The notes under the pieces: generated by a model | Database searches by the model: none | What the model was told of the DNA's origin: nothing | Seen by the model: the letters and a program-made list of their open reading frames with translations, nothing else | In this document: positions 1 through 8,299 of the stretch, piece after piece | Position numbering within the stretch: the first letter of the stretch is position 1 | How the letters are laid out: each line of letters starts with the position of its first letter | Assembly: GCA_025938035.1 (NCBI GenBank) | Contig: JAICQE010000027.1 | Coordinates: forward strand, 1 to 30,832 | Direction of reading: 5' to 3' | DNA: 30,832 bases | Source of the DNA: Vicinamibacteria bacterium | Lineage (GTDB): Bacteria > Acidobacteriota > Vicinamibacteria > Vicinamibacterales > UBA2999 | Position numbers and translations under genes: made by a program

Positions 1-351
1 CTCCCGCAGAAACACAGATTTGCGGGTTTTCGCTTCGACCATCAGCAGCCGCAGCCGCGGCACCGCGAGCGCAAACGGAATCGCCGGCGATCCTCCGCCG
101 CTGCCAATGTCCAACATCCGCGCGATCCCGGGTGGTGCGTGTCTGGCGGCGACGAGAGGTTCGACAAGGAGCCGATCGATGCTCTCCGCCGTAGGCTCCG
201 AGAGATCCATTCCGGTCAGGTTGATCTTCCGGTTCCAGGTGGCGAGAAGGCGGTAATACGCTTCGAGTTTGGCGGAAAGCTGGGGTGGAACGGTCACTCC
301 GGCGCGCCGTGCGCGGCGCGTCAGACGGTCTTTGAATTCGCGGCTGGTCAC
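1..351 (-). CDS. rsmG: 16S rRNA (guanine-N7) methyltransferase RsmG, 3' part beyond the window
   Basis: RsmG (GidB) transfers a methyl group from SAM to N7 of a conserved 16S rRNA guanine (G527 in E. coli numbering). The visible 117 residues run from a GTG start and are open to the window edge, so about the C-terminal half is missing. The glycine-rich SAM site LDIGSGGG is at residues 80-87, followed by the acidic-strand region VEAKTRKSVFLRE at 105-117; both are typical of the family. GTG at 351 was chosen because it is the first start codon after the mnmG stop, 14 bases away, and the reading MTSREFKDRL leads into the expected helical N-terminus. It is the last visible gene of the leftward rpmH-rsmG block, and the mnmG-rsmG pairing is very widely conserved. 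The start is fairly sure, the identity very sure. Confidence 0.93.
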   Translation of the reverse strand, partial: MTSREFKDRLTRRARRAGVTVPPQLSAKLEAYYRLLATWNRKINLTGMDLSEPTAESIDRLLVEPLVAARHAPPGIARMLDIGSGGGSPAIPFALAVPRLRLLMVEAKTRKSVFLRE

Positions 352-365
352 GGCCGCAACGGATC

Positions 366-2231
366 CTACATCGCACCTTCAGCCGGTGCGTCCGCCGGGA
401 GTCTGCCGAGAAATGCCCCCAGGACCGCGACAGCAGCGGGCGTCATCCCCGGGATCCGCGAAGCCTGCCCCAGCGTCTCTGGCCGCACTTGCGACAGACG
501 CTGGATTGCCTCCCGCGACAATCCTGGAACACGCGCAAACGGAAATCCGGCAGGTATGCGCTTGCGCTCCTGCCGGCTGGCGCGCGCGACGCGCGATGCC
601 TCCTGTTTCAGGTAACCCTCGTACTTGATCGCGGTCTCGACGCTGGCGAGATCCAGCTCGCGGCAATCCGATGCGATATCGAGCGGAACTTCGCCGCGAT
701 CCACCAGATCGCAAAGCCTGACGCCTGGCTGTCGCAGAACTTCCGCGGCCGCGCGCGAGCCGCTGCCAGCCCGCACATGTGTACGGCGAAGTCGCGCCAC
801 GTTGCGATCGAATCGATCCCGTCGCGCTGAAAACCGCTCCCACCTGTCGTCGCCGATCAGCCCGAGCTCGCGTCCGTACGGCGTCAGTCGGAGGTCGGCG
901 TTGTCGATGCGGAGGAGAAGCCGATGCTCTGCCCGCGATGTGAACATCCGATACGGCTCGAGGCACCCACGCGTCACCAGATCGTCGACGAGGACTCCGA
1001 TGTATGCCTCGTCGCGACGAAGCACAAATGCCGGCTCACGCCGCACGAGGCGCCCAGCGTTGATCCCGGCGACGATTCCCTGCGCGGCGGCCTCTTCGTA
1101 GCCGGACGTTCCATTGATTTGACCGGCGAAAAACAGCCCTCGCACACGGTGCGATTCGAGAGTTGACGATAATTCGGTCGATTGAACGAAATCGTATTCC
1201 ACGGCGTAACCCGGCCGAACCATTCGTGCATCCTCGAGTCCCGGCAACGCCTGAACGAGCGATTCCTGCACCTCCCGCGGCAGCGACATCGAGAATCCGT
1301 TCACGTAAATCTCGTTGACGTCGATCCCCTCGGGCTCCAGATAGATCTGATGACGCTCGCGGTCGGGGAACCGCATGATCTTGTCTTCGAGCGACGGACA
1401 GTAGCGCGGGCCGATGCCCTGAATCTGTCCGTTGAACAGCGGACTCTGATGAATGGCGCCGCGCACCAGATCGCGCACGCGATCGTTCGTGTGAAGCAAC
1501 CAGCAACTCACACGATTGCGAAGAAGCCGAGTCGTCGCATACGAAAACGGAGCGGGTACCGCGTCGCCGTCCTCCTTCACGAAATCCCCGCGCGCGACCC
1601 CGCGCGCGAAATCGATGCTGTTCCGATCGAGGCGTGGCGGCGTTCCGGTCTTCAGCCGCCCCATTTCGAAGCCGAACGAGCGAATCGACTCTGCCAGCTC
1701 GCGCGAGGGTGGCTCGCCATGGCGGCCGGCGGGCCGCTGCTCGGGGCCGATGTGAATCAGGCCGTTCAGAAACGTCCCCGTGGTCACGACGATCGCCGTC
1801 GCCGTATGCGCATCGCCGTCTTCCATCGCCAGGCCGGCAATGCGTCCAGCGCTCGTCAGCAGCCGCCCTGCCCGGCCAGGAACCCACGTGATGTTTGCTT
1901 CGCGCTCGAGAGCCGCGGCCACCCAGCGTCCGTACTCGCGCTTGTCGGCCTGCGCGCGGGGTGACCACACCGCGGGGCCGCGGCTGCGGTTGAGCAGCTT
2001 GAACTGGATGCCGGTGGCGTCGATGGCAAGCCCCATGAGTCCGCCAAGCGCGTCGATCTCGCGGACCAAGTGGCCTTTGGCTGTTCCGCCCACCGCGGGG
2101 TTGCACGGCATGTGCGCAACCGTTGCGCGCGACAGGCTGCACAACCCGACGCGGCACCCCATTCGCGACGCGGCGTACGCCGCCTCGACCCCGGCATGCC
2201 CGGCCCCGATGACGATCACCTCGAAGTGCAT
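366..2231 (-). CDS. mnmG: tRNA uridine-5-carboxymethylaminomethyl modification enzyme MnmG (GidA)
   Basis: MnmG is the FAD-dependent partner of MnmE. Together they install the carboxymethylaminomethyl or aminomethyl group at C5 of wobble U34 in certain tRNAs. The 621-residue length is normal. The FAD dinucleotide-binding motif GAGHAG is at residues 9-14, and the family signature around Cys43 (CNPAVGG) follows. A second conserved cysteine region (SCWLLHTN) lies near residue 277, with the PRYCPSLEDKI signature after it. The C-terminal helical domain that contacts MnmE is present (EGYLKQEASR and onward). The gene follows mnmE with a 14-base gap and precedes rsmG by 14 bases, which fits a single transcript. 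No truncation or missing key residue is visible. Confidence 0.98.
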   Translation of the reverse strand: MHFEVIVIGAGHAGVEAAYAASRMGCRVGLCSLSRATVAHMPCNPAVGGTAKGHLVREIDALGGLMGLAIDATGIQFKLLNRSRGPAVWSPRAQADKREYGRWVAAALEREANITWVPGRAGRLLTSAGRIAGLAMEDGDAHTATAIVVTTGTFLNGLIHIGPEQRPAGRHGEPPSRELAESIRSFGFEMGRLKTGTPPRLDRNSIDFARGVARGDFVKEDGDAVPAPFSYATTRLLRNRVSCWLLHTNDRVRDLVRGAIHQSPLFNGQIQGIGPRYCPSLEDKIMRFPDRERHQIYLEPEGIDVNEIYVNGFSMSLPREVQESLVQALPGLEDARMVRPGYAVEYDFVQSTELSSTLESHRVRGLFFAGQINGTSGYEEAAAQGIVAGINAGRLVRREPAFVLRRDEAYIGVLVDDLVTRGCLEPYRMFTSRAEHRLLLRIDNADLRLTPYGRELGLIGDDRWERFSARRDRFDRNVARLRRTHVRAGSGSRAAAEVLRQPGVRLCDLVDRGEVPLDIASDCRELDLASVETAIKYEGYLKQEASRVARASRQERKRIPAGFPFARVPGLSREAIQRLSQVRPETLGQASRIPGMTPAAVAVLGAFLGRLPADAPAEGAM

Positions 2232-2245
2232 TTGCGTACCGCTGG

Positions 2246-3595
2246 CTATTTTCCGATACAGAACTTCTCGAAGATGTGCGCGAGCACATCGTCGGAGCTG
2301 CGCGCACCAACCACCTCGTCGAAGCGAGTGCGCGCGGCGTGGAGATCCGTGAGGAGAAACTCTTCAGGAACCTCGCTTGCGCTCAGCGCGTTGACGGCGC
2401 CCTGCAGCGACTGCCGCGCCTCTTCGAGCAGCGTGATGTGACGCAGGTTCGTCAACGCCGGCGACTCCTGTGTGGGCTCGCCTCCGCTCAGCTCCCGCGA
2501 CATCGCACACCGCAATGCCTGGAGCCCTTCTCCGGTCGCCGCCGAGACGGTCATCGCGTCGTCGAGCGCCACCACGGGCGCCAGATCGCATTTGTTCGCA
2601 ACGATGAGACGTGGCCGCCCCGACGTGTCGTCCAGCAGCCTCCGATCATCCTCGGTCAGCGGTTCGCTGAGATCCACGACGACGACGATCAGGTCGGCAA
2701 CGCCGCGGGCCTGTTCGCCGCGAGCGACACCTTCGCGCTCGACGACGTCGTGTGCACGGCGTGCGCCTGCCGTGTCCACGAGCGTCACGGCAATGCCATG
2801 GATGTCGATGGGCTCGGTGATCAGATCACGCGTCGTGCCCGGAACGCTTGTGACGATCGCGCGATCGGTGCCTGCGAGCGCGTTGAAGAGGCTGGATTTG
2901 CCGACATTGGGCCGGCCCGCCAGGACCACTGTCGCACCTTCACGAATGAGGCGGCCCCGGCCGGCGTCCGCAAGCAGCACGTCGAGTCCGTTGACGACGT
3001 CGCCAATCCGGCGGCGCGTTTCACCCACGTCGATGAAGTGGTAGCCCTCGTCCGGAAAGTCGAGCGAGGCTTCGAGCCGGGCGATGAGATCGAAGAGCAC
3101 GGCATCGAGCTCGGCGATTCGGCGCGTCAGCGTTCCTTCCAGCTGATCGAACGCGACCCGCGCCTGCAGCGGCGTCGCCGCGGCAATCAGATCGCGAACG
3201 GCTTCAGCCTGCACCAGATCGATCCGCCCGGCGAGAAACGCACGCAGCGTGAACTCGCCGGGCCGCGCAAGACGGGCGCCTGCGTCAACCGCGGCGTGGA
3301 CGATCGTGCGGAGCACGACGGGGCTGCCGTGCGCGCACAACTCGACAACGTCTTCACCGGTGTAGGAGTGCGGCGCCTGAAAGTAGGTGGCGATGACGCG
3401 GTCAACGGCACCGCCCGCCGACTCGTGAGCCCGCAGGCGAGTGAGCGTCGCGCGGCGCGGCTCGAGAGGGCGGCGTGCAGGCGCGATGACGCGGACGATG
3501 TCCTGTGAGCGCGGGCCGCTGATGCGAACGATGCCGAGTGCACCGCGGCCGGACGGGGTGGCGAGGGCAACGATGGTGTCGTCCGTGGCAAACAT
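2246..3595 (-). CDS. mnmE: tRNA modification GTPase MnmE (TrmE)
   Basis: MnmE is a potassium-activated GTPase that works with MnmG on wobble uridine of tRNA. The 449 residues cover the whole family architecture. The N-terminal tetrahydrofolate-binding domain begins with GRGALGIVRISG near residue 16. A helical domain follows, then the inserted G domain with P-loop GRPNVGKSS at about 226-234. The G2/G3 elements PGTTRD and DTAGAR and the base-specificity motif NKCD are present. The protein ends with the diagnostic C-terminal CIGK, whose cysteine is needed for modification. ATG at 3595 gives the standard MFATDDTIVALAT beginning. The next gene upstream, jag, ends 17 bases away, so the genes are probably co-transcribed. 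Confidence 0.98.
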   Translation of the reverse strand: MFATDDTIVALATPSGRGALGIVRISGPRSQDIVRVIAPARRPLEPRRATLTRLRAHESAGGAVDRVIATYFQAPHSYTGEDVVELCAHGSPVVLRTIVHAAVDAGARLARPGEFTLRAFLAGRIDLVQAEAVRDLIAAATPLQARVAFDQLEGTLTRRIAELDAVLFDLIARLEASLDFPDEGYHFIDVGETRRRIGDVVNGLDVLLADAGRGRLIREGATVVLAGRPNVGKSSLFNALAGTDRAIVTSVPGTTRDLITEPIDIHGIAVTLVDTAGARRAHDVVEREGVARGEQARGVADLIVVVVDLSEPLTEDDRRLLDDTSGRPRLIVANKCDLAPVVALDDAMTVSAATGEGLQALRCAMSRELSGGEPTQESPALTNLRHITLLEEARQSLQGAVNALSASEVPEEFLLTDLHAARTRFDEVVGARSSDDVLAHIFEKFCIGK

Positions 3596-3612
3596 AACGG
3601 ACGCGCAGAGTC

Positions 3613-4062
3613 CTAGTCCTTGACCGAGATGATCACCGTCTTCATGAAGGCGTCGCCGATGCTCTCCGACGTGACGTCCGGATCCTGCGCAACGGCCAGG
3701 TGAACGATGCGGCGTTCGTACGGGTTGAGCGGCCCCATTTCCTGCGGCATTCCCGACGAGCGCGCCTTGCCCGCCATGAACTGCGCCATCTGCCGCAGCT
3801 CTGCGTCCTTGTCGCGGCGGAAGCCGTTGCAGTCGATGACGATGCGGTTGTCTTCGCCGAGCTGTTTCCTGAATGTCGTCGCAACCACGTGCTGCAGCGC
3901 CTGCAGGCCTTCGCCACCGCGCCGGATCAGCACCCCGCCATCCTCGCCTTCGAGGTTGATGCGGGTCCCCTCCGGGGTTTCCTCGACGCTGGCGGTCAGC
4001 ACGAGGCCCATCGCGGTGACGACGTTCTGCACGAACGCCGCGATTTCAGTGTTCAAAGACAT
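3613..4062 (-). CDS. jag: Jag/KhpB-type KH-R3H RNA-binding protein (short form)
   Basis: This is an RNA-binding protein of the Jag (SpoIIIJ-associated, KhpB) family, habitually encoded next to yidC. The 149 residues contain a KH-like domain (residues about 40-75, with a GG-rich RRGGEG loop) and a C-terminal R3H domain with R-x3-H in ERRIVH near residue 123. The N-terminal Jag_N domain found in Firmicutes proteins of about 200 residues is absent, so this is a two-domain short form. A much longer open frame runs upstream through yidC on the same strand, but it is antisense-like noise to yidC's frame. The ATG at 4062 (MSLNTEIAAF) is 17 bases after the yidC stop and gives a normal domain start. 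The exact RNA targets are unknown; a link to cell envelope and division comes from studied homologues. Confidence 0.92.
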   Translation of the reverse strand: MSLNTEIAAFVQNVVTAMGLVLTASVEETPEGTRINLEGEDGGVLIRRGGEGLQALQHVVATTFRKQLGEDNRIVIDCNGFRRDKDAELRQMAQFMAGKARSSGMPQEMGPLNPYERRIVHLAVAQDPDVTSESIGDAFMKTVIISVKD

Positions 4063-4079
4063 ACCGTCGGCACCTATCG

Positions 4080-5774
4080 TTACTTGCCGCGCCGCGCCGT
4101 CGCAACTGCGGGCGGTCCAATCAACCGGTTCGTCAGGTACTGCTGGCCGATGGCCCACAACTGGCTCACCGTCCAGTACAGAACCACGCCGCTCGGCGAA
4201 AAGGCCATCATCGCCGTGAACATGATCGGCATGATCATCATGATCCGCTGCTGCGTCGGGTCGGCAGACGTCGGCGTGATCTTCTGCTGCCAGAACATCG
4301 TGATGCCCATCAGCAGCGGAATCACGAAGTAGGGATCCGGCGCCGACAGATCGTGAATCCATCCGGCGAATGGCGCGCCGCGCAGCTCGATCGACATTGC
4401 CAGCAGCGAGTAGAACGCCAGCAGCACCGGCATCGTGAGCAGCATCGGCACGCAGCCGCTTGCCGGGTTCACGCCGCGCTCCCGGTAGAGATTCATGATC
4501 TCCGTGTTCATCTTCTGCTTGGCGGGATCGGTCGCCTTCAGGTTCGCGTAGCGATCCTGGATGGCTTTCATCTCGGGCTGGATCTCCTGCATCTTCCGCA
4601 TCGCGACGACGCTGCGGTGGCGCGGGTAGAACAGCACCAGGTTCAGGAGGATGGTGAGGACGATAATCGCCCAGCCGTAGTTGCCGAGGAAGCCGTACAG
4701 CCACTTCAGTGCGCTCAACAGCGGCACGACCATCCACGCGAAGATGCCGAAGTCGATGGCGCGGACGAGTTCGCCGTCGACGCCGCGCAGCACATCGAAC
4801 TGCTTCGGTCCGACGTACAGCTTCACCTCGCGCGGCGGCTGCTGGAGGCGATACGCCCCGGACAGAAACTGAATCGGCGCATCGCTGCCGGCAACGGGGA
4901 GCAGCACGGATCGAAATTCGAGCCGTGCCTGGCCGGGATTGACGAGAGCCGCGAGGAAGTAATGGTCGTCGATGCCGGCGAAGCGGAACTGTCCTTCGTG
5001 CACCGGCTGCGACGTGACCGCGTCGGCCCGGAGACGTTCGACATCGCCATCGCGGTGATAGACGGCTTGCGGTGGCTGCACCGCATTTCCCGTGAAGTAA
5101 CTCCCTCCCGACGAGGCGGCACCGAGATCGCCGAGGCCGGGTCCCCACTCGATGTACGGGTTGATCGTCGTTCCGCCGTTGCTGATGTCGGCGGTGAACG
5201 CCACCACGTGCCGCGGCTCGAACCGGAACACCTTGCGCGCGCGGAGGCCGGCGGCGTCCTCGAACTCGAAAACGATCGTCGCGGCGGAGGCACGAGCGTC
5301 AACGCGGCCCCCGGCGTCGCCGCTCACCTGATAGAGCGATTCATTCAGTCGCGCCGTGACCTGCGGATCGTCAACGACGCGCAAAGCGAACGGACGAGGC
5401 TGGTCTGATGGAATGTTGGACGGAATCAGATCGACGCGCTGTCCCGAGGGGTCCCGATAGTCCTTGAGCCGCCAGTGCAGAACGCGTGCGCCCCGGTTCG
5501 TCAGCACGATTTCCGCGGCCGCGGTTTCGACGACGATCTCGCGCTCCGATGCTTCGCCCTTGACCGGCGCGACCGCAGCCGGGGCGTCTGGAGCCTCAGG
5601 AGCAGCAGCGGTCGCCGGGGGCGCCGACGGACCCGCCGGTGTGGGCTTGGTCGCGGCAGGCGCTTCTGTCGCTGTCCTGGCGGGGGCGGCCGGCGGGGGT
5701 GGCATGAACAACGCCTGCCACCCGTACATCACGAGGGCGCCCAGGATTACCGCGATGAAGATCCTGCGTTCCAT
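4080..5774 (-). CDS. yidC: membrane protein insertase YidC
   Basis: YidC inserts and folds inner-membrane proteins, alone or with SecYEG. The 564-residue protein has the Gram-negative layout. A first membrane segment lies at residues about 4-23 (RRIFIAVILGALVMYGWQAL), followed by an Ala/Pro-rich linker to about 75. A large periplasmic P1 domain continues to about 350. The conserved five-helix core has WMVVPLLSALKWLYGFLGNYG, the cytoplasmic coiled-coil loop rich in Lys/Gln, PVLLAFYSLL and the final FSPSGVVLYWTVSQL helix. The frame stays open to 5891, but ATG at 5774 gives the canonical MERRIF start and leaves eight bases after the yidD stop. The large P1 domain implies a diderm cell envelope. 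It lies in the rpmH-rnpA-yidD-yidC-jag order seen across bacteria. Confidence 0.98.
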   Translation of the reverse strand: MERRIFIAVILGALVMYGWQALFMPPPPAAPARTATEAPAATKPTPAGPSAPPATAAAPEAPDAPAAVAPVKGEASEREIVVETAAAEIVLTNRGARVLHWRLKDYRDPSGQRVDLIPSNIPSDQPRPFALRVVDDPQVTARLNESLYQVSGDAGGRVDARASAATIVFEFEDAAGLRARKVFRFEPRHVVAFTADISNGGTTINPYIEWGPGLGDLGAASSGGSYFTGNAVQPPQAVYHRDGDVERLRADAVTSQPVHEGQFRFAGIDDHYFLAALVNPGQARLEFRSVLLPVAGSDAPIQFLSGAYRLQQPPREVKLYVGPKQFDVLRGVDGELVRAIDFGIFAWMVVPLLSALKWLYGFLGNYGWAIIVLTILLNLVLFYPRHRSVVAMRKMQEIQPEMKAIQDRYANLKATDPAKQKMNTEIMNLYRERGVNPASGCVPMLLTMPVLLAFYSLLAMSIELRGAPFAGWIHDLSAPDPYFVIPLLMGITMFWQQKITPTSADPTQQRIMMIMPIMFTAMMAFSPSGVVLYWTVSQLWAIGQQYLTNRLIGPPAVATARRGK

Positions 5775-5782
5775 GAAAGAGA

Positions 5783-6061
5783 CTACGCGTGCTCTGGCCC
5801 TGACCGATCCGTGCGGCGGGCGGGCGGACAGGGATCGATGCCTGCGGCACCAAACGGGTGACACCGCGCGAGGCGCTTGATGCCGAGCCACGTTCCCCGA
5901 AGCGCTCCGTGCGCCTGCACGGCCTGCGACAGGTAGTCCGAGCAGGATGGCTGGAAGCGACAGGATCCCGCAAATAGTGGTGAAAGCAGGGACTTATACG
6001 CGGCGACGAGCGCCAGCACCGACGCGATCGCGGCGCGGCCGGCGAGGGTGCGGCTGGTCAC
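5783..6061 (-). CDS. yidD: membrane protein insertion efficiency factor YidD
   Basis: YidD is a small, membrane-associated protein that assists YidC-dependent insertion. The 92-residue reading contains the family core: a short amphipathic/hydrophobic start, YKSLLSPLFAGSCRFQPSCS, then RLARCHPFGAAGIDPCPP with the conserved cysteines. The GTG at 6061 was chosen because the homologous region needs about ten residues before YKSLLSP. It overlaps the 3' end of rnpA by 68 bases. A later GTG (VLALVAAYK) would be too short and would remove the overlap only partly. The stop lies eight bases before the yidC start, so translation coupling to yidC is likely. Identity is firm; the start is uncertain. Confidence 0.9.
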   Translation of the reverse strand: MTSRTLAGRAAIASVLALVAAYKSLLSPLFAGSCRFQPSCSDYLSQAVQAHGALRGTWLGIKRLARCHPFGAAGIDPCPPARRTDRSGPEHA

Positions 6062-6392
6062 GGTCGCGTCGGGCGAGGGTGGTGTTGTAATCGGCCTCAA
6101 GGCTGGCAAAGGGCGCATCGAGCATTTCTCGGCGCGGCACCAGGATGACATCCAGGCCCGCGGGCGGTTTCTGCTTTCGGAACAACTCGCGGGCGAGACG
6201 CTTGGCCCGGTTCCGCACAACGGCGGAGCCGAGTTTTCGAGTGGCGGCCACGCCAAGTCGGCACCGGCTGCCGCCGTTTGGCGCCACGAACAGGGTCATG
6301 AACCGGCCGGACAACCGCAGACCGTGCTCATATGCCCGCTCGAATTCCGGTCGCCGTCGGACGCGATCCTGCCGGGAAAGGCGCTCCGTCAC
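5994..6392 (-). CDS. rnpA: ribonuclease P protein component
   Basis: RnpA is the protein cofactor of RNase P, which removes 5' leaders from tRNA precursors. The 132 residues include the start RLSRQDRVRRRPEFERAYEHG, the central RCRLGVAATRKLGSAVVRNR strand-helix and the RNA-contacting RNRAKRLARELFR motif (about residues 80-92). The family core ends near DYNTTLARR. The remaining C-terminal 22 or so residues are an Arg/Pro-rich tail encoded in the stretch shared with yidD. That explains the slightly longer length than the usual 110-125. The gene starts 14 bases after rpmH, the normal partner. The ATG at 6392 is the natural start. Confidence 0.97.
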   Translation of the reverse strand: MTERLSRQDRVRRRPEFERAYEHGLRLSGRFMTLFVAPNGGSRCRLGVAATRKLGSAVVRNRAKRLARELFRKQKPPAGLDVILVPRREMLDAPFASLEADYNTTLARRDRDQPHPRRPRRDRVGAGARRRV

Positions 6393-6406
6393 CGGGCGCT
6401 CGCTCG

Positions 6407-6562
6407 TTACCGCTCGTCGGAGACGGTCAGGCGTTTTCTACCCTTTGTACGACGACGTTTCAGCACGATACGGCCGTTCTTGGTCGACATACGCACCCGG
6501 AAACCGTGCGTTTTGCTCCGCCGGCGCGTATTGGGCTGAAACGTGCGCTTACCCTTTGCCAT
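6407..6562 (-). CDS. rpmH: 50S ribosomal protein L34
   Basis: This 51-residue, very basic protein is ribosomal protein L34 of the large subunit. The translation begins [20 protein letters not shown] and continues with [25 protein letters not shown], matching the family through its length. It has a few more N-terminal residues than the 44-46 of most species. A possible ribosome binding site AGGA lies about ten bases before the ATG. It is the first gene of the leftward block and has a promoter with a perfect -35 hexamer upstream. It is followed by rnpA after 14 bases, a near-universal pair. Confidence 0.97.
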   Translation of the reverse strand: MAKGKRTFQPNTRRRSKTHGFRVRMSTKNGRIVLKRRRTKGRKRLTVSDER

Positions 6563-6609
6563 TGTGACTGTGTCCTACGAATTGAGCGCGTCGTGCCGTG
6601 AAACTCCCA

Positions 6610-6639
6610 ATACTAGCCGTCGCTCGTCAGAAGTGTCAA
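6610..6639 (-). promoter_or_regulatory. sigma70-type promoter of rpmH-rnpA operon
   Basis: On the minus strand a perfect -35 hexamer TTGACA (plus-strand 6634-6639) is followed after 18 bases by TAGTAT (6610-6615), a 4/6 match to the -10 consensus. Transcription would start near 6603 and leave a leader of about 40 nt before rpmH. The sequence match is seen; promoter activity is inferred. Confidence 0.6.
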
Positions 6640-6739
6640 AACCGAGGCCGTTAATCGCGGTGTGTTACAGTTCGCGGGCGTCTCTTCGGGTGCGTTGATG
6701 CAGTGCCGCCGCCTCGACCCGTTCGGTTTCTCCCCCAAG

Positions 6740-6771
6740 ATTTCCACACCTGTGGAAAACATTGTGGAAAA
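6740..6771. other. oriC: cluster of three DnaA-box-like sites
   Basis: Three close relatives of the DnaA box TTATCCACA occur within 32 bases: ATTTCCACA at 6740-6748 on the plus strand, and TTTTCCACA twice on the minus strand at 6751-6759 and 6763-6771. The second and third are 12 bases apart start to start, about one helical turn, so proteins bound to them would sit on one face. The first two form a near-palindrome around 6749-6750. Position between rpmH and dnaA supports an origin role; binding is inferred. Confidence 0.65.
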
Positions 6772-6952
6772 GCAAGTGAAACGGCTGGGGTACCGCTGGA
6801 AATGCTTGATTTATCGCGTTTTCAGCCCTGGCGAAGGCCGCTGAGGCCATATTTTTCGCGTCTTCAGCCGACCCGTCGATCGTTTTGCACCGGCTTGGCG
6901 CTGGTTTTTGGGGCGAAAGTCTCGGTTTTCCTAAGATTGTTCGGTGCTCCGC

Positions 6953-8299
6953 ATGGACTCCAGTATCTGGGATCAGGTCCTCGGCCGGATCGAAACAAAA
7001 GTCAATCGGCACAGCTTCTACACCTGGTTCAAGCCGACGTCGTTCGTCGCCGAGGGTAACGGCGCCATTACCGTGCGGGTGCCCAACCAGTTGTTCAAGG
7101 ACTGGCTGACGAAGCATTACTCGCTGGTTCTGTCCGAGGCGCTCGCTGAGGTCCGCCGCCCGGGCACTTTCGTCGTGTTCGTGGCTGAGGGCACGGCGGC
7201 GGCACAGTCCGCCGACGACACCGCCGCAGCGCAGGACGCGTTCGAGCTGGAACCTCCACCCCCTGGCGTGGCCACCACCTCTCCCGGCGGCTTAAACCCT
7301 CGCTACACGTTCGACACATTCATCGTCGGACCGTCGAATCAATTCGCGCACGCCGCGTGCCGCGCTGTCGCCGAGGCGCCTTCGCGATCGTATAACCCGC
7401 TCTTCATCTATGGCGGTGTGGGACTGGGGAAGACACACCTCATGCACGCGGTCGGTCAGTATGTGCTCCAGCACGATCACAGTTTGAAGCTGACCTACAT
7501 CTCGTCCGAGCGATTCATGAACGAGATGATCAACGCGGTTCGCTACGACCGGATCCTCGATTTCCGCGAACGGTATCGAAGCGTCGACATTCTTCTGGTC
7601 GACGACATTCAGTTTGTCTCGGGAAAGGAAGGCACACAGACCGAGTTCTTTCACACCTTCAACGCCCTGTACGATGCGCAGAAGCAGATCGTTCTCAGCA
7701 GCGATCGGCCGCCGCACGAAATCCCGGCGCTGGAGGAGCGGCTGCGATCCCGCTTCGAATGGGGACTGATCGCCGACATTCAACCGCCCGATCTCGAGAC
7801 GAAGATTGCAATTCTGAAGAGAAAAGCGGAGGCCGAAGCGGTGCCGCTGGCCGACAACGTCGCGATCTACATGGCCGGCCGGATCAAGTCGAACATTCGC
7901 GAGCTCGAGGGTTCGCTCATTCGATTGATTGCGTACGCGTCGTTGACTGGGCGCGAGATCTCGCTCGAACTGACACAGGAAGTCCTGCGGAACGTGATCG
8001 AGCAGGACGAGAAGGCGGTCACGATCGAGAGCATTCAGAAATACATCTCGGACTACTATCAGCTGAAAGTCGGGGAACTGAAGTCGCGCAACAACTCGAA
8101 GTCGGTCGCGATGCCGCGCCAGATCGCGATGTACCTCTCGAAATCACTGACCAACGCGTCGCTTCCGGAAATCGGCAGGAGTTTCGGGGGAAAGCACCAC
8201 ACGACCGTGATTCACTCGATCAAAAAGGTCGAGGAGATGCGGAAAAACGATAGCGATTTCAACAGCCTGATGACCTCGTTTCTTCAGGCATTCAGGTAA
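6953..8299 (+). CDS. dnaA: chromosomal replication initiator protein DnaA
   Basis: DnaA binds DnaA boxes at the origin and opens the duplex as an ATP-bound oligomer. The 448 residues have all four domains: the N-terminal interaction domain starting MDSSIWDQVLGRIE; a variable Ala/Pro-rich linker (about 80-115); the AAA+ domain with Walker A GGVGLGKT at about 154-161 and Walker B LLVDD near 214-218; and the C-terminal helix-turn-helix with the DnaA signature GGKHHTTVIHS near 412. A GTG nine bases upstream is in frame, but ATG at 6953 gives the normal domain I start. No clear Shine-Dalgarno sequence is visible. It is the first rightward gene of the origin region, and dnaN follows after a 295-base gap. 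Confidence 0.98.
   Translation: MDSSIWDQVLGRIETKVNRHSFYTWFKPTSFVAEGNGAITVRVPNQLFKDWLTKHYSLVLSEALAEVRRPGTFVVFVAEGTAAAQSADDTAAAQDAFELEPPPPGVATTSPGGLNPRYTFDTFIVGPSNQFAHAACRAVAEAPSRSYNPLFIYGGVGLGKTHLMHAVGQYVLQHDHSLKLTYISSERFMNEMINAVRYDRILDFRERYRSVDILLVDDIQFVSGKEGTQTEFFHTFNALYDAQKQIVLSSDRPPHEIPALEERLRSRFEWGLIADIQPPDLETKIAILKRKAEAEAVPLADNVAIYMAGRIKSNIRELEGSLIRLIAYASLTGREISLELTQEVLRNVIEQDEKAVTIESIQKYISDYYQLKVGELKSRNNSKSVAMPRQIAMYLSKSLTNASLPEIGRSFGGKHHTTVIHSIKKVEEMRKNDSDFNSLMTSFLQAFR

Larger units (their letters stand above)
6563..6952. other. rpmH-dnaA intergenic region, candidate replication origin
   Basis: This is 390 bases without a convincing gene, between divergent rpmH and dnaA. It contains the rpmH promoter near its left end and a cluster of three DnaA-box-like 9-mers at 6740-6771. 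Gene orientation switches here from leftward to rightward, as expected where the two replichores begin. Small open frames in it (for example 6662-6844) have no recognisable product and look like chance. I find no strong dnaA promoter; the best -10-like element is TAAGAT near 6931, without a matching -35. No ribosome binding site precedes dnaA. Confidence 0.6.

Noticed and set aside
6662..6844. Short open frame in the origin region
   Set aside because: No ribosome site or recognisable product, and it runs through the DnaA-box cluster.
6913..6940. dnaA promoter with TAAGAT as -10
   Set aside because: The only -35 candidate 18 bases upstream (TTGGGG) is poor, so I did not list it as a feature.
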